DNA from: Ilumatobacteraceae bacterium
GTDB lineage: Bacteria > Actinomycetota > Acidimicrobiia > Acidimicrobiales > Ilumatobacteraceae
Assembly: GCA_021741795.1 (NCBI GenBank)
Contig: JAIOXC010000005.1
Location: forward strand, 1-23,761
Length of the DNA stretch: 23,761 nt
Direction: 5' to 3'
A program made the position numbers and the translations under genes. Within the stretch, counting starts at the first letter, position 1. Each line of letters opens with the position of its first letter. Positions 14,867 through 22,395 of the stretch are shown piece after piece. Below the pieces are notes generated by a model that ran no database searches, was not told the DNA's origin, and saw only the letters and a list, made by a program, of their open reading frames with translations.

Positions 14867-15760
14867 ATGACAAAGAATGCTGCACGCACAACTGGATCAA
14901 TGCAGGTCAAGCGCGGTTTGGCCGAAATGCTCAAGGGTGGCGTCATCATGGACGTCGTCAACTCTGAACAAGCAAAGATTGCCGAAGATGCAGGTGCGGT
15001 AGCGGTGATGGCTCTCGAGCGAGTGCCTGCCGACATTCGTCGTGACGGTGGTGTCGCACGCATGAGCGATCCAGAAATGATTATGGCAATTCAGGCATGT
15101 TGCACTATTCCAGTGATGGCCAAAGCACGCATCGGACACTTTGTGGAAGCCCAAATTTTGCAGTCGCTCGGTGTTGACTTTATTGATGAATCAGAAGTGC
15201 TCACACCTGCCGACGAAACGCATCACATCGACAAGATGGCATTTGATACGCCGTTTGTTTGTGGTGCAACCAACTTGGGCGAAGCACTCCGTCGGATCAG
15301 TGAAGGCGCGGCACTCATTCGTTCTAAGGGTGAGGCTGGTACAGGCAACGTTGTCGAAGCAGTTCGCCACTTGCGCAATATCTTTGGTGACATTCGCAAA
15401 ATTACTCAAGCCGATTCGGCAGAATTGTTTGATTGGGCAAAAAAACTTGGCGCGCCGCTTCCACTTGTTCAGGAAATTGCTGAGACTGGATTGCTACAAG
15501 TTCCGTTGTTTTGCGCAGGCGGTATCGCAACACCAGCCGATGCTGCGTTGGCAATGCAACTCGGCGCTCAGTCAGTGTTCGTTGGTTCCGGAATCTTTAA
15601 GAGTGATGATCCGTCACCGCGTGCGAAAGCGATTGTCGAAGCAACAACTCACTTTATGGATGCCGACATTTTGGCAAAAGTAAGTCGCAATCTTGGTGCA
15701 CCGATGACAGGTATAGGAATGGATCAAATCAACGAGCGTTACGCCGAACGCGGTTGGTAA
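14867..15760 (+). CDS. pdxS: Pyridoxal 5'-phosphate synthase, synthase subunit
   Basis: The 297-residue (beta/alpha)8 protein condenses ribose 5-phosphate, glyceraldehyde 3-phosphate and ammonia to PLP. Landmarks are VKRGLAEMLKGGVIMDV with Asp29, ALERVPADIRRDGGVARMSDP and Lys86 in VMAKARIGHFVEAQ, the Schiff-base lysine (Lys81 in B. subtilis numbering). GEAGTGNVVEAVRH binds the phosphate, and VFVGSGIFKS appears near the C-terminus. Length is normal for the family. It is followed after 49 bases by pdxT, which supplies ammonia. The ATG chosen fits both family length and the -10-like box. Confidence 0.97.
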   Translation: MTKNAARTTGSMQVKRGLAEMLKGGVIMDVVNSEQAKIAEDAGAVAVMALERVPADIRRDGGVARMSDPEMIMAIQACCTIPVMAKARIGHFVEAQILQSLGVDFIDESEVLTPADETHHIDKMAFDTPFVCGATNLGEALRRISEGAALIRSKGEAGTGNVVEAVRHLRNIFGDIRKITQADSAELFDWAKKLGAPLPLVQEIAETGLLQVPLFCAGGIATPADAALAMQLGAQSVFVGSGIFKSDDPSPRAKAIVEATTHFMDADILAKVSRNLGAPMTGIGMDQINERYAERGW

Positions 15761-15785
15761 TCAAACTCAACTCATGTGAGTTTGA
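15761..15785. repeat. Hairpin-forming inverted repeat between pdxS and pdxT
   Basis: Perfect 9-bp arms, TCAAACTCA and TGAGTTTGA, enclose a 7-base loop starting right after the pdxS stop. No T-tract follows, so a standard intrinsic terminator is unlikely; it could protect the pdxS message end or reduce read-through. TTGACA occurs just after it (15790-15795), but I see no well-spaced -10 box. Confidence 0.5.
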
Positions 15786-15809
15786 CGCGTTGACAGACTG
15801 GTTATAGCT

Positions 15810-16376
15810 ATGAAAGTTGGCATCTTGGCATTGCAAGGTGCATTTGCAGTGCACGAAGAAATGTTGCAGAGCCTCGGCGCTAACACGGTGCAAGTGAGAA
15901 CACCTCAAGATCTCAATGCGGTGGATGCTCTTGTGATGCCGGGCGGAGAGTCAACAACAATGTCTCACTTGCTCAGCACATCGCAATTGTTTGACCCGAT
16001 TGCCGAACGGATCGAGGACGCGATGCCAGTATTTGGTACCTGCGCAGGCATGATCCTGTTGGCAAAGAGCATTGCTGATGGGCGGCCAGATCAGCGGTCT
16101 TACGGGGCGATTGATATCGATATTCAACGCAACGCCTATGGTCGTCAGGTGGAGAGTTTTGAGACCGACCTAGACGTCGACGGCCTACAAACACCTTTTC
16201 ATGCAATGTTTATTCGTGCTCCGCAAGTGATTCGTGTTGGGTTAGACGTTGAGGTGCTTTCGACGCATGAGGACAAAGTGGTGCTGGCGCGTCAAGGTTC
16301 GGTTATGGTGGCGTCGTTTCATCCAGAACTGACAAGCGATAATCGTATTCATTCATTGTTTTTGCAGGAGGTGTAA
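15810..16376 (+). CDS. pdxT: Pyridoxal 5'-phosphate synthase, glutaminase subunit
   Basis: The 188-residue class I glutamine amidotransferase frees ammonia from glutamine for PdxS. The catalytic triad is Cys78 in FGTCAGMILLA, His171 and Glu173 in SFHPELTSD. MKVGILALQGAF and MPGGESTT are PdxT signatures. Length is normal. The last codons carry AGGAGG, the ribosome binding site of yebC, so the two genes are closely coupled. In M. tuberculosis the order pdxS (Rv2606c), pdxT (Rv2604c), then the yebC homologue Rv2603c is the same apart from one extra gene. Confidence 0.96.
   Translation: MKVGILALQGAFAVHEEMLQSLGANTVQVRTPQDLNAVDALVMPGGESTTMSHLLSTSQLFDPIAERIEDAMPVFGTCAGMILLAKSIADGRPDQRSYGAIDIDIQRNAYGRQVESFETDLDVDGLQTPFHAMFIRAPQVIRVGLDVEVLSTHEDKVVLARQGSVMVASFHPELTSDNRIHSLFLQEV
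16366..16371 (+). promoter_or_regulatory. Strong ribosome binding site of yebC
   Basis: AGGAGG lies seven bases before the yebC ATG at 16379 and inside the pdxT coding end. It is one of the few near-perfect Shine-Dalgarno sequences here, in contrast to the genes with TAnnnT boxes next to their starts. Confidence 0.8.
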
Positions 16377-16378
16377 AG

Positions 16379-17128
16379 ATGTCCGGCCATTCCAAATGGG
16401 CAACGATCAAACACAAAAAGGGCAAAGCCGACAAAGCCCGTGGCAAGACGTTTGCAAAACTTGCACGACAACTCGAAGTCAGCACCCGAGAGGGCGGTGG
16501 AGACCCAGCGTCAAACGCATCGTTGCGCACAATTGTGCTTAAAGCAAAAGCGGCTCAGATGACGAACGATGCCATTGATCGTGCGATCAAACGAGGAATG
16601 GGCGAGCACTCTGGTGCGGCGTTTGAATCGATTACATACGAGGCTTATGCGCCGGGTGGTGTTGCAATGTTGATTGATGCACTCACCGACAATCGCAATC
16701 GCACTGCGTCAGATGTGCGGCTCGCGTTTAGTAAGTCGGGAGGCGCAATGGCAGAGCCTGGCGCCGTCGGCTGGCAGTTTTCACGCAAGGGTGTTGTGCA
16801 GATTGATAAATCGGTTGCGGAGGATGAAGTGATGATGGTTGCGCTTGAACATGGGGCAGAAGATGTGGTGGACGACGGCGATACATGGCGCGTGACATGT
16901 GATTCACATGCGTTGTACGAACTCAAAGCTTCATTGGAAGGTGCCGGTATGACGGTTGTCAGTGCAGTGTCGACAATGGTTTCGTCTCTTCAGGTTCCAG
17001 TCACCGACATCGCCGATGCTAAAGCAATCTTGCGGATCATGGATGATCTAGAAGACAACGATGATGTGCAAGATGTGTACGCTAATTTCGATATGAGCGA
17101 TGCAATTCTTGAGGAGGCAGCATCATGA
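16379..17128 (+). CDS. yebC: YebC/PmpR family protein (TACO1-like)
   Basis: The 249-residue protein begins with the conserved SGHSKWATIKHKKGKADKARGKTF block and keeps the other family stretches, RAIKRGMGEHSG, YEAYAPGGVAMLIDALTDNRNRT and the Gly-rich GGAMAEPGAVGWQFSRKG. Members were first described as DNA-binding regulators; more recent work places the TACO1/YebC family at the ribosome, easing translation of difficult stretches such as polyproline. It sits in the usual spot before ruvC, but a peroxiredoxin gene is inserted and overlaps its stop by ATGA. Confidence 0.96.
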   Translation: MSGHSKWATIKHKKGKADKARGKTFAKLARQLEVSTREGGGDPASNASLRTIVLKAKAAQMTNDAIDRAIKRGMGEHSGAAFESITYEAYAPGGVAMLIDALTDNRNRTASDVRLAFSKSGGAMAEPGAVGWQFSRKGVVQIDKSVAEDEVMMVALEHGAEDVVDDGDTWRVTCDSHALYELKASLEGAGMTVVSAVSTMVSSLQVPVTDIADAKAILRIMDDLEDNDDVQDVYANFDMSDAILEEAAS

Positions 17129-17577
17129 GCGTGGCAGTTGGAGAAAAGGCACCGGGGTTCACACTGCTCGGCAGCGGTGGCAAGTCATATTCATTGTCTG
17201 ACTATGCAGGCAAACCTGTTGTCCTAGTTTTTTATCCTGGCGACAACACCGCAGTGTGCACCAAGCAATTGTGTTCGTACAACAACGAACTAACGCAATT
17301 TAATGACATCGGTGCGCAGGTGCTCGGCATTTCGGCCCAAGATGTTGCAAGCCACGATGCATTTTCCGCCAAGCACGGTTTCGGGTTTCCGTTATTGGCC
17401 GATACCGAAAAAGAGGTGGCAGGGGCCTATGGAGTGGTTGGACTCTTGGGCATGGTGAGGCGCAGCATTTTTGTGCTGGATGCCCAGGGCGTTGTACGGT
17501 ACGTACACAGATCTGCGGTCGGACTTACCTTTCGCCCAGTTGACGAATTGGTAACTGCACTGCGTTCGGCCCTCTAA
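17125..17577 (+). CDS. Peroxiredoxin, BCP/AhpC-TSA type
   Basis: The 150-residue thiol peroxidase removes hydrogen peroxide and organic peroxides. The active-site motif P38-x3-T42-x2-C45 is in FYPGDNTAVCTKQLC, and Cys50, five residues on, matches the resolving cysteine of atypical 2-Cys BCP-type enzymes. The partner reductant, thioredoxin or a mycothiol system, is not encoded nearby. It starts inside the yebC stop (ATGA), with GGAGG in front in the yebC end, and is followed by a 40-base gap with the ruvC promoter. Confidence 0.92.
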   Translation: MSVAVGEKAPGFTLLGSGGKSYSLSDYAGKPVVLVFYPGDNTAVCTKQLCSYNNELTQFNDIGAQVLGISAQDVASHDAFSAKHGFGFPLLADTEKEVAGAYGVVGLLGMVRRSIFVLDAQGVVRYVHRSAVGLTFRPVDELVTALRSAL

Positions 17578-17604
17578 ATCCTTACCTAGCAGGTGTTTTG
17601 GCAC

Positions 17605-17610
17605 TAGGGT
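17605..17610 (+). promoter_or_regulatory. Putative -10 element of ruvC (leaderless start)
   Basis: TAGGGT ends seven bases before the ATG at 17618. No Shine-Dalgarno sequence is seen in the AGAACAT spacer. Confidence 0.65.
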
Positions 17611-17617
17611 AGAACAT

Positions 17618-18157
17618 ATGTTCGCCCAGTCTGAAGCGCTCGTCGTGCTCGGCATCGACCCTGGTCTGACCCGCTGTGGTTACGCAGTGTTGAGAAGTCA
17701 ATCGCTGCAGCAAACCGACGTGGTTGCGCTTGGTGTGATGACGACTCCAGCAACTGAACAATTGCAGCATCGGTTGTGTGCGTTGCAACTGGATATCGAG
17801 AAACTGATCGATGAAACTCAGCCCAATGCGATTGCGGTCGAGCAAGTGTTTTTTCAAAACAACGTGCGTACCGCAATGAGTGTTGGACAAGTGAGTGGGT
17901 TGGTACTCGCGATGGCTAGCAGGTTGGGAATTGATGTTGTTCAATACACGCCAAGCCAAGTGAAAAGCGCTGTCACTGGTTCGGGAACTGCCAATAAGTT
18001 GCAGGTGCAAAAGATGGTGCAACAGCGTCTTGGTCTTTCGTCATTGCCAGAGCCTGCAGATGCTGCCGACGCTGCTGCGATTGCGCTGTGTCACCTGGCA
18101 GTCGCGCCGTTACGAAGTAACATTCTGCGCTCCAAAAATGCGGTAGGTGCAAAATGA
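17618..18157 (+). CDS. ruvC: Holliday junction resolvase RuvC
   Basis: The 179-residue endonuclease cuts Holliday junctions during recombination repair. The four metal-binding acidic residues are present: Asp14 in GIDPGLTRCGYAV, Glu75 in AVEQVFF, and Asp148 and Asp151 in ADAADAAAIA, with spacing like E. coli RuvC. The stop overlaps the ruvA start by ATGA, beginning a tightly overlapping ruvCAB unit. Confidence 0.97.
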   Translation: MFAQSEALVVLGIDPGLTRCGYAVLRSQSLQQTDVVALGVMTTPATEQLQHRLCALQLDIEKLIDETQPNAIAVEQVFFQNNVRTAMSVGQVSGLVLAMASRLGIDVVQYTPSQVKSAVTGSGTANKLQVQKMVQQRLGLSSLPEPADAADAAAIALCHLAVAPLRSNILRSKNAVGAK

Positions 18158-18747
18158 TTGGATCGTTGCGTGGGGTAGTGATTGAGCGCAATCAAGACTC
18201 AAGTGTGTTACTGGAGGTTGGCGGAGTTGGCTATCTCATCCATGTCACACCCCGCGCGCTTGGTGAGCTCGAGCCGACATCGCAGGCTTTTGTCTATGTG
18301 CATCAACACATTCGTGAAGATGCTCAGACGCTGTACGGTTTTTTGGACAGAGACGAACGCCGCACCTTCGAGATCCTGATCGCAACACACGGGGTTGGTC
18401 CAAACATGGCGATGTCAATACTTGCCACTCACACGCCGCGTGCATTGATCGACATTGTTGCCACCAACGATCACGGAGCATTGACCCTGGTGTCGGGAGT
18501 TGGTCGCAAAACCGCCGAACGACTGCTGATCGAGTTGAAAGGCCGAATGAATCTGCCCGTTATGGATACGCCCCAAGGAGAGCAAGCACATGGTCATCGT
18601 GCAGTGACCGATGTGCGTGAAGCATTGACTGGGCTAGGGTATTCAAACGAAGAGATTCGTGATGTACTGCGAGAGTTGTCCGCCACCGACACTGCCGAAA
18701 ACTTGTTGCGCCAGGCCCTCAACGCATTGGGGGTGAAGCGTGCGTGA
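18154..18747 (+). CDS. ruvA: Holliday junction branch migration protein RuvA
   Basis: The 197-residue protein forms tetramers that hold the junction for RuvB. It shows the N-terminal OB-fold domain (MIGSLRGVVIER, about 1-63), two helix-hairpin-helix elements (HGVGPNMAMSIL and VSGVGRKTAERLLIELKGR) and a C-terminal RuvB-binding three-helix domain (about 150-197, EALTGLGYSNEEI). It overlaps ruvC by four bases and ruvB by eight. Confidence 0.97.
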   Translation: MIGSLRGVVIERNQDSSVLLEVGGVGYLIHVTPRALGELEPTSQAFVYVHQHIREDAQTLYGFLDRDERRTFEILIATHGVGPNMAMSILATHTPRALIDIVATNDHGALTLVSGVGRKTAERLLIELKGRMNLPVMDTPQGEQAHGHRAVTDVREALTGLGYSNEEIRDVLRELSATDTAENLLRQALNALGVKRA

Positions 18748-19777
18748 AGAATTTGTAGACCCGCATAAGCGCTCGCAAGACGAAAGTGACGACGGCGAGA
18801 TGTTGGATGAAGTCGGGCTGCGACCACGCTCCTTGGCTGATTTTGTCGGTCAGCGTGAACTCAAAGAGCACCTCAGCATTGTGCTTGAAGCCGCAAGACG
18901 CCGCGGTCAGGCAGCAGATCATCTGTTGTTCGCTGGTCCGCCTGGGCTTGGCAAAACCACACTTGCCGGAATTGTTGCAACCGAAATGTCTGCGCACCTG
19001 CATGTCACTTCGGGTCCAGCACTTGAGCGTGCCGGAGATCTGGCTGCAATCTTGACCAAACTCGAAGACAACGACGTTTTGTTCATTGACGAGATTCACC
19101 GTTTGTCGCGCACTGTTGAAGAAATCTTGTATCCGGCAATGGAAGATTTTCAGATCGACATAGTCGTAGGTAAAGGTCCGTCTGCTTCGTCGATTCGCCT
19201 GACATTGCCCAAGTTCACGTTGATCGGAGCAACGACTCGCACTGGCATGATCACCGGACCACTACGTGATCGGTTTGGACTTGTAGCCCGACTCGATTAT
19301 TACGACAACAACGAGTTGCAATCAATCATCAGTCGTGCGGCAGGTATTTTGCAGGTCGATATTGATGGTCAGGGTGCCGCTGAAATTGCTCGGCGCTCAC
19401 GCGGAACACCGCGCATTGCTAATCGGTTGTTGCGACGTGTACGCGATTTTGCCGAAGTTCGTGGTGACGGCACGGTTGACAAGACGTCTGCAAATGAAGC
19501 CTTAAGTGTGTTTGGCGTAGACGAACTTGGGCTCGACAAAGTCGATCGCGCGGTACTGAGTGCAATCTGTGTTCAATTTGGTGGCGGACCAGTCGGGTTG
19601 TCAACTCTTGCAATCAGCGTGAGCGAGCAAACTGAAACTATTGAAGATGTGTACGAACCATTTTTGATTCAACAGGGGATGATTGCGCGCACCCCGCGAG
19701 GTCGTGTAGCAATGCCGCTTGCCTATGCACACCTTGGTTTGCAGACACCTGCACAACATCCAGATCTTTTCGCCTAA
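18740..19777 (+). CDS. ruvB: Holliday junction branch migration ATPase RuvB
   Basis: The 345-residue AAA+ motor drives branch migration. Walker A is GPPGLGKTT (66-74), Walker B is LFIDE (114-118), and the sensor region is GATTRTGMITGPLRDRFG. The C-terminal winged-helix part contains RTPRGRVAMPLAYAHLG. It uses a GTG start placed eight bases inside ruvA, an arrangement that favours coupled translation; the start gives a normal N-terminal extension before LRPRSLADFVGQ. queA follows after 15 bases. Confidence 0.97.
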   Translation: MREEFVDPHKRSQDESDDGEMLDEVGLRPRSLADFVGQRELKEHLSIVLEAARRRGQAADHLLFAGPPGLGKTTLAGIVATEMSAHLHVTSGPALERAGDLAAILTKLEDNDVLFIDEIHRLSRTVEEILYPAMEDFQIDIVVGKGPSASSIRLTLPKFTLIGATTRTGMITGPLRDRFGLVARLDYYDNNELQSIISRAAGILQVDIDGQGAAEIARRSRGTPRIANRLLRRVRDFAEVRGDGTVDKTSANEALSVFGVDELGLDKVDRAVLSAICVQFGGGPVGLSTLAISVSEQTETIEDVYEPFLIQQGMIARTPRGRVAMPLAYAHLGLQTPAQHPDLFA

Positions 19778-19792
19778 GTTTCTTTAGTCGCT

Positions 19793-20827
19793 ATGCATCT
19801 ATCGGATATTGATTACGACTTGCCGCAGCACCTCATTGCTCAGCACCCGATAGAACCGCGTGATGCTGCGCGGTTGCTCGTCGATATTGATTCAAACGAT
19901 CCCAATAGCGAACCAGAGCATCGACATGTTTCTGACTTTGTCGAATTTGTGAGACCAGGCGATGTTGTGGTGGTCAATCACACGCGGGTGATGCCCGCTC
20001 GTGTGATCTTGCATCGAGCAAGCGGTGGCATCGTTGAGGCATTGCTGCTGGAGGAAAAAGCTGTGAACGCTGCAGTGTGGGAAACGTTGTTGCGACCAGG
20101 CGGCAAGTTGAAAGTGGGAGAGATTCTGTATTCGTCGGACGACGCAGAATTTTTGCAAGTTGGTGAGCGCACCCAGGCTGGCGACACGTTTTTGGTGCGA
20201 TTGATGGGCAGCGATGCTCAGGGTTTGCTCGCAAAACACGGCAGCATGCCGTTGCCGCCGTACATCACCGAGGTGTTGCATGATGCAGAGCGCTATCAAA
20301 CGGTGTTTGCACACGACCAAAAGTCTTCAGCAGCACCAACGGCAGGATTGCACTTCACACCAGAACTTTTGCAGCGCATCCGTGATGTCGGTGTAGCCAT
20401 CTGTGAGGTGGAGTTAGTTGTTGGCCTCGACACATTTAAGCCAATTTCAGTGGATAACCCGCTTGAGCATCTCATTCACACCGAGTCATACCGAGTTCCA
20501 CAATCGACAGTGGACGCATGTAATGAAGCACATTTGCGTGGAGCACGAGTGATCGCAATCGGCACAACGGCTACACGAGCGCTCGAGAGTGCTGCAAAGT
20601 TTGGACAATTGGAAGGCCGAACCAACCTGTTCATCACGCCGGGATTCGAGTGGAAAGTGGTTGACATGATGATGACCAATTTTCACATGCCTCGCACGAC
20701 ACTGCTGCTGATGATTGAGTCCTTTGTTGGCACTCGATGGCGCAAAATCTACGAAGAGGCAATTGCTCGCGAATATCGGATGCTTTCATTCGGTGATGCA
20801 ATGCTGCTTGCCCGTCGAACTTATTAG
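19793..20827 (+). CDS. queA: S-adenosylmethionine:tRNA ribosyltransferase-isomerase
   Basis: The 344-residue enzyme transfers and isomerises the ribosyl part of SAM onto preQ1-modified tRNA to make epoxyqueuosine. Family blocks are YDLPQHLIAQHPIEPRDAARLL near the N-terminus, VVNHTRVMPAR, GSMPLPPYI, SSAAPTAGLHFTPELL and ATRALES; length is normal. The order ruvB-queA-tgt-yajC-secD is widespread in bacteria, whereas mycobacteria lack queA and tgt. A TAAGTT hexamer overlapping the ruvB stop lies twelve bases before the ATG, a less convincing promoter than those of other genes here. Confidence 0.96.
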   Translation: MHLSDIDYDLPQHLIAQHPIEPRDAARLLVDIDSNDPNSEPEHRHVSDFVEFVRPGDVVVVNHTRVMPARVILHRASGGIVEALLLEEKAVNAAVWETLLRPGGKLKVGEILYSSDDAEFLQVGERTQAGDTFLVRLMGSDAQGLLAKHGSMPLPPYITEVLHDAERYQTVFAHDQKSSAAPTAGLHFTPELLQRIRDVGVAICEVELVVGLDTFKPISVDNPLEHLIHTESYRVPQSTVDACNEAHLRGARVIAIGTTATRALESAAKFGQLEGRTNLFITPGFEWKVVDMMMTNFHMPRTTLLLMIESFVGTRWRKIYEEAIAREYRMLSFGDAMLLARRTY

Positions 20828-20852
20828 CAACATGCGGGCTAATGCGTGCCAC

Positions 20853-20858
20853 TACCGT
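20853..20858 (+). promoter_or_regulatory. Putative -10 element of tgt (leaderless start)
   Basis: TACCGT ends seven bases before the ATG at 20866, the same hexamer and spacing as at fabI and pimA. Confidence 0.65.
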
Positions 20859-20865
20859 GTAGACA

Positions 20866-21972
20866 ATGTTTCCGGTTCACTTCACCACAGATGCTGTTGA
20901 TGGCAGCGCACGTGCAGGAACTGCCGTAACCCACAGAGGCTCGTACACCACACCATGTTTTATGCCGGTGGGTACTCGTGGCGCGATCAAGTATTTGAGC
21001 GCTGCCGACTACGAAGACTTAGGCGCACAGATCGTGCTTGGCAACACCTACCACCTGATGTTGCGCCCAGGCGCAGAGACTGTCAGCGCATTAGGTGGCC
21101 TTGGTGCATTTGCCGGATGGAAAGGTTTGACGCTGACCGACTCTGGAGGTTTTCAAGTGTTCTCGCTGAATCCCGATGTTGATGACGACGGTGTCACGTT
21201 TAAGTCGACATACGACGGTTCGCGTCACCGCTACACGCCAGAGTCGGCAGTGCACACGCAACAATTACTCGGTGCCGATATTCAAATGGTGCTCGATGTC
21301 TGTCCGCCACTTCCTTCGCCTGCACCTGTGGTGCGCCTCGCTCTCGAACGCACGTCATCGTGGGCGAAGCGCGCCGTTGTAACTCACACGCGCACTGATC
21401 AGTCGCTGTTTGGAATTGTGCAGGGCGGCATTGATGTTCACTTGCGTGCAGAGAGCGCAGCACGCACTGCAGAACTCAACTTTGATGGATACGGCATCGG
21501 AGGATTGTCGGTTGGCGAGTCGCGCGAGGAGATGCTGCCTGCACTGGAAGCCGCGCTCGCACATCTGCCGCTCAATCGACCGCGGTACCTGATGGGCGTA
21601 GGGGATCCTGCGTCTTTAGTCGAGGCAGTGCGCTTGGGTGTCGATCAGTTTGATTGTGTTTTGCAAACTCGGCTTGGCAGGCATGGAACAGCACTTACAT
21701 CGGCGGGTCGTGTCAACTTGAAGCGCTCAGAGTTCACATTGAATAGCGAGCCAATCGATTCGAACTGTTCGTGTTCGGTATGTGCTCGCCATACGCGCGG
21801 TTACATCAGGCATCTCTTTCAAGTGGGTGAGCCCACAGCATCGCGTTTGGTGTCGATTCACAACATTGCATGGACGCTTCTGCTGATGGATCGGATGCGC
21901 AATGCAATTATTGCTGGGCGTTTTGAAGCACTACGGCAAGAGATTTTGGCTGTCTGGGGCACTGCGGCTTAG
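20866..21972 (+). CDS. tgt: tRNA-guanine transglycosylase
   Basis: The 368-residue TIM-barrel enzyme swaps guanine-34 of GUN-anticodon tRNAs for preQ1. Asp92 in LTDSGGFQVFS and the nucleophile Asp263 in QFDCVLQTR are present, as are VQGGID and GIGGLSVGES. The zinc site is Cys301, Cys303, Cys306 and His332 in NCSCSVC and SIHNIAW, with spacing as in E. coli. The usual PTR after the nucleophile region reads QTR (residues 267-269), a small oddity. queA lies 38 bases upstream; no preQ1 synthesis genes are in the window. Confidence 0.96.
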   Translation: MFPVHFTTDAVDGSARAGTAVTHRGSYTTPCFMPVGTRGAIKYLSAADYEDLGAQIVLGNTYHLMLRPGAETVSALGGLGAFAGWKGLTLTDSGGFQVFSLNPDVDDDGVTFKSTYDGSRHRYTPESAVHTQQLLGADIQMVLDVCPPLPSPAPVVRLALERTSSWAKRAVVTHTRTDQSLFGIVQGGIDVHLRAESAARTAELNFDGYGIGGLSVGESREEMLPALEAALAHLPLNRPRYLMGVGDPASLVEAVRLGVDQFDCVLQTRLGRHGTALTSAGRVNLKRSEFTLNSEPIDSNCSCSVCARHTRGYIRHLFQVGEPTASRLVSIHNIAWTLLLMDRMRNAIIAGRFEALRQEILAVWGTAA

Positions 21973-21985
21973 CTCGTTGGAGCGA

Positions 21986-21991
21986 TAGAGT
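21986..21991 (+). promoter_or_regulatory. Putative -10 element of yajC (leaderless start)
   Basis: TAGAGT ends eight bases before the ATG at 22000, within one base of the spacing seen at other genes. Confidence 0.5.
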
Positions 21992-21999
21992 TACGACTT

Positions 22000-22359
22000 A
22001 TGTTCATCAGTCTTTTTGCCACAATTGGCGCTGCAACAACCGAAACCAAATCGAGTGGTGGCATCTTGTCGATCCTTCCGCTCATTTTGATATTTGGTGC
22101 GATGTACTTTCTCTTGCTTCGCCCGCAACGCAAGCGCCAGAAAGAAACGCGCAGTTTACAAAGCGCACTTCAAGAGGGCGACGAAGTCATTTTGGCATCT
22201 GGCATCTACGGTTTTATTTCTGCCATCGAAGATGGTTATGTCTGGCTTGATATTGCAGAGAAGGTAGAGATTCGCGTGGCTCGCAGCGCTATCGCGACGA
22301 AGGTGTCAACACCAAGCTCAAACGATCAGTATTCATCCGACAAGAACGACAAGAAGTAG
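22000..22359 (+). CDS. yajC: Preprotein translocase accessory subunit YajC
   Basis: The 119-residue protein has one membrane helix (about 22-39, ending in YFLLLRPQRKRQKE) and a small cytoplasmic beta-rich domain (EGDEVILASGIYGFI, VWLDIAEKVEIRVARSAI), the typical YajC layout. The tail is Ser/Asp/Lys-rich. YajC associates with SecDF. secD follows after 36 bases, so this opens the yajC-secD(-secF) unit. Confidence 0.95.
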   Translation: MFISLFATIGAATTETKSSGGILSILPLILIFGAMYFLLLRPQRKRQKETRSLQSALQEGDEVILASGIYGFISAIEDGYVWLDIAEKVEIRVARSAIATKVSTPSSNDQYSSDKNDKK

Positions 22360-22395
22360 GTCGTCTCCGCGCAGTCGTTTGCGGTTTAACTCTTT

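Noticed and set aside
15761..15785. Rho-independent terminator after pdxS
   Set aside because: The stem is AT-rich and no run of T follows it.
19778..19792. preQ1 riboswitch before queA
   Set aside because: Only 15 bases separate ruvB and queA.
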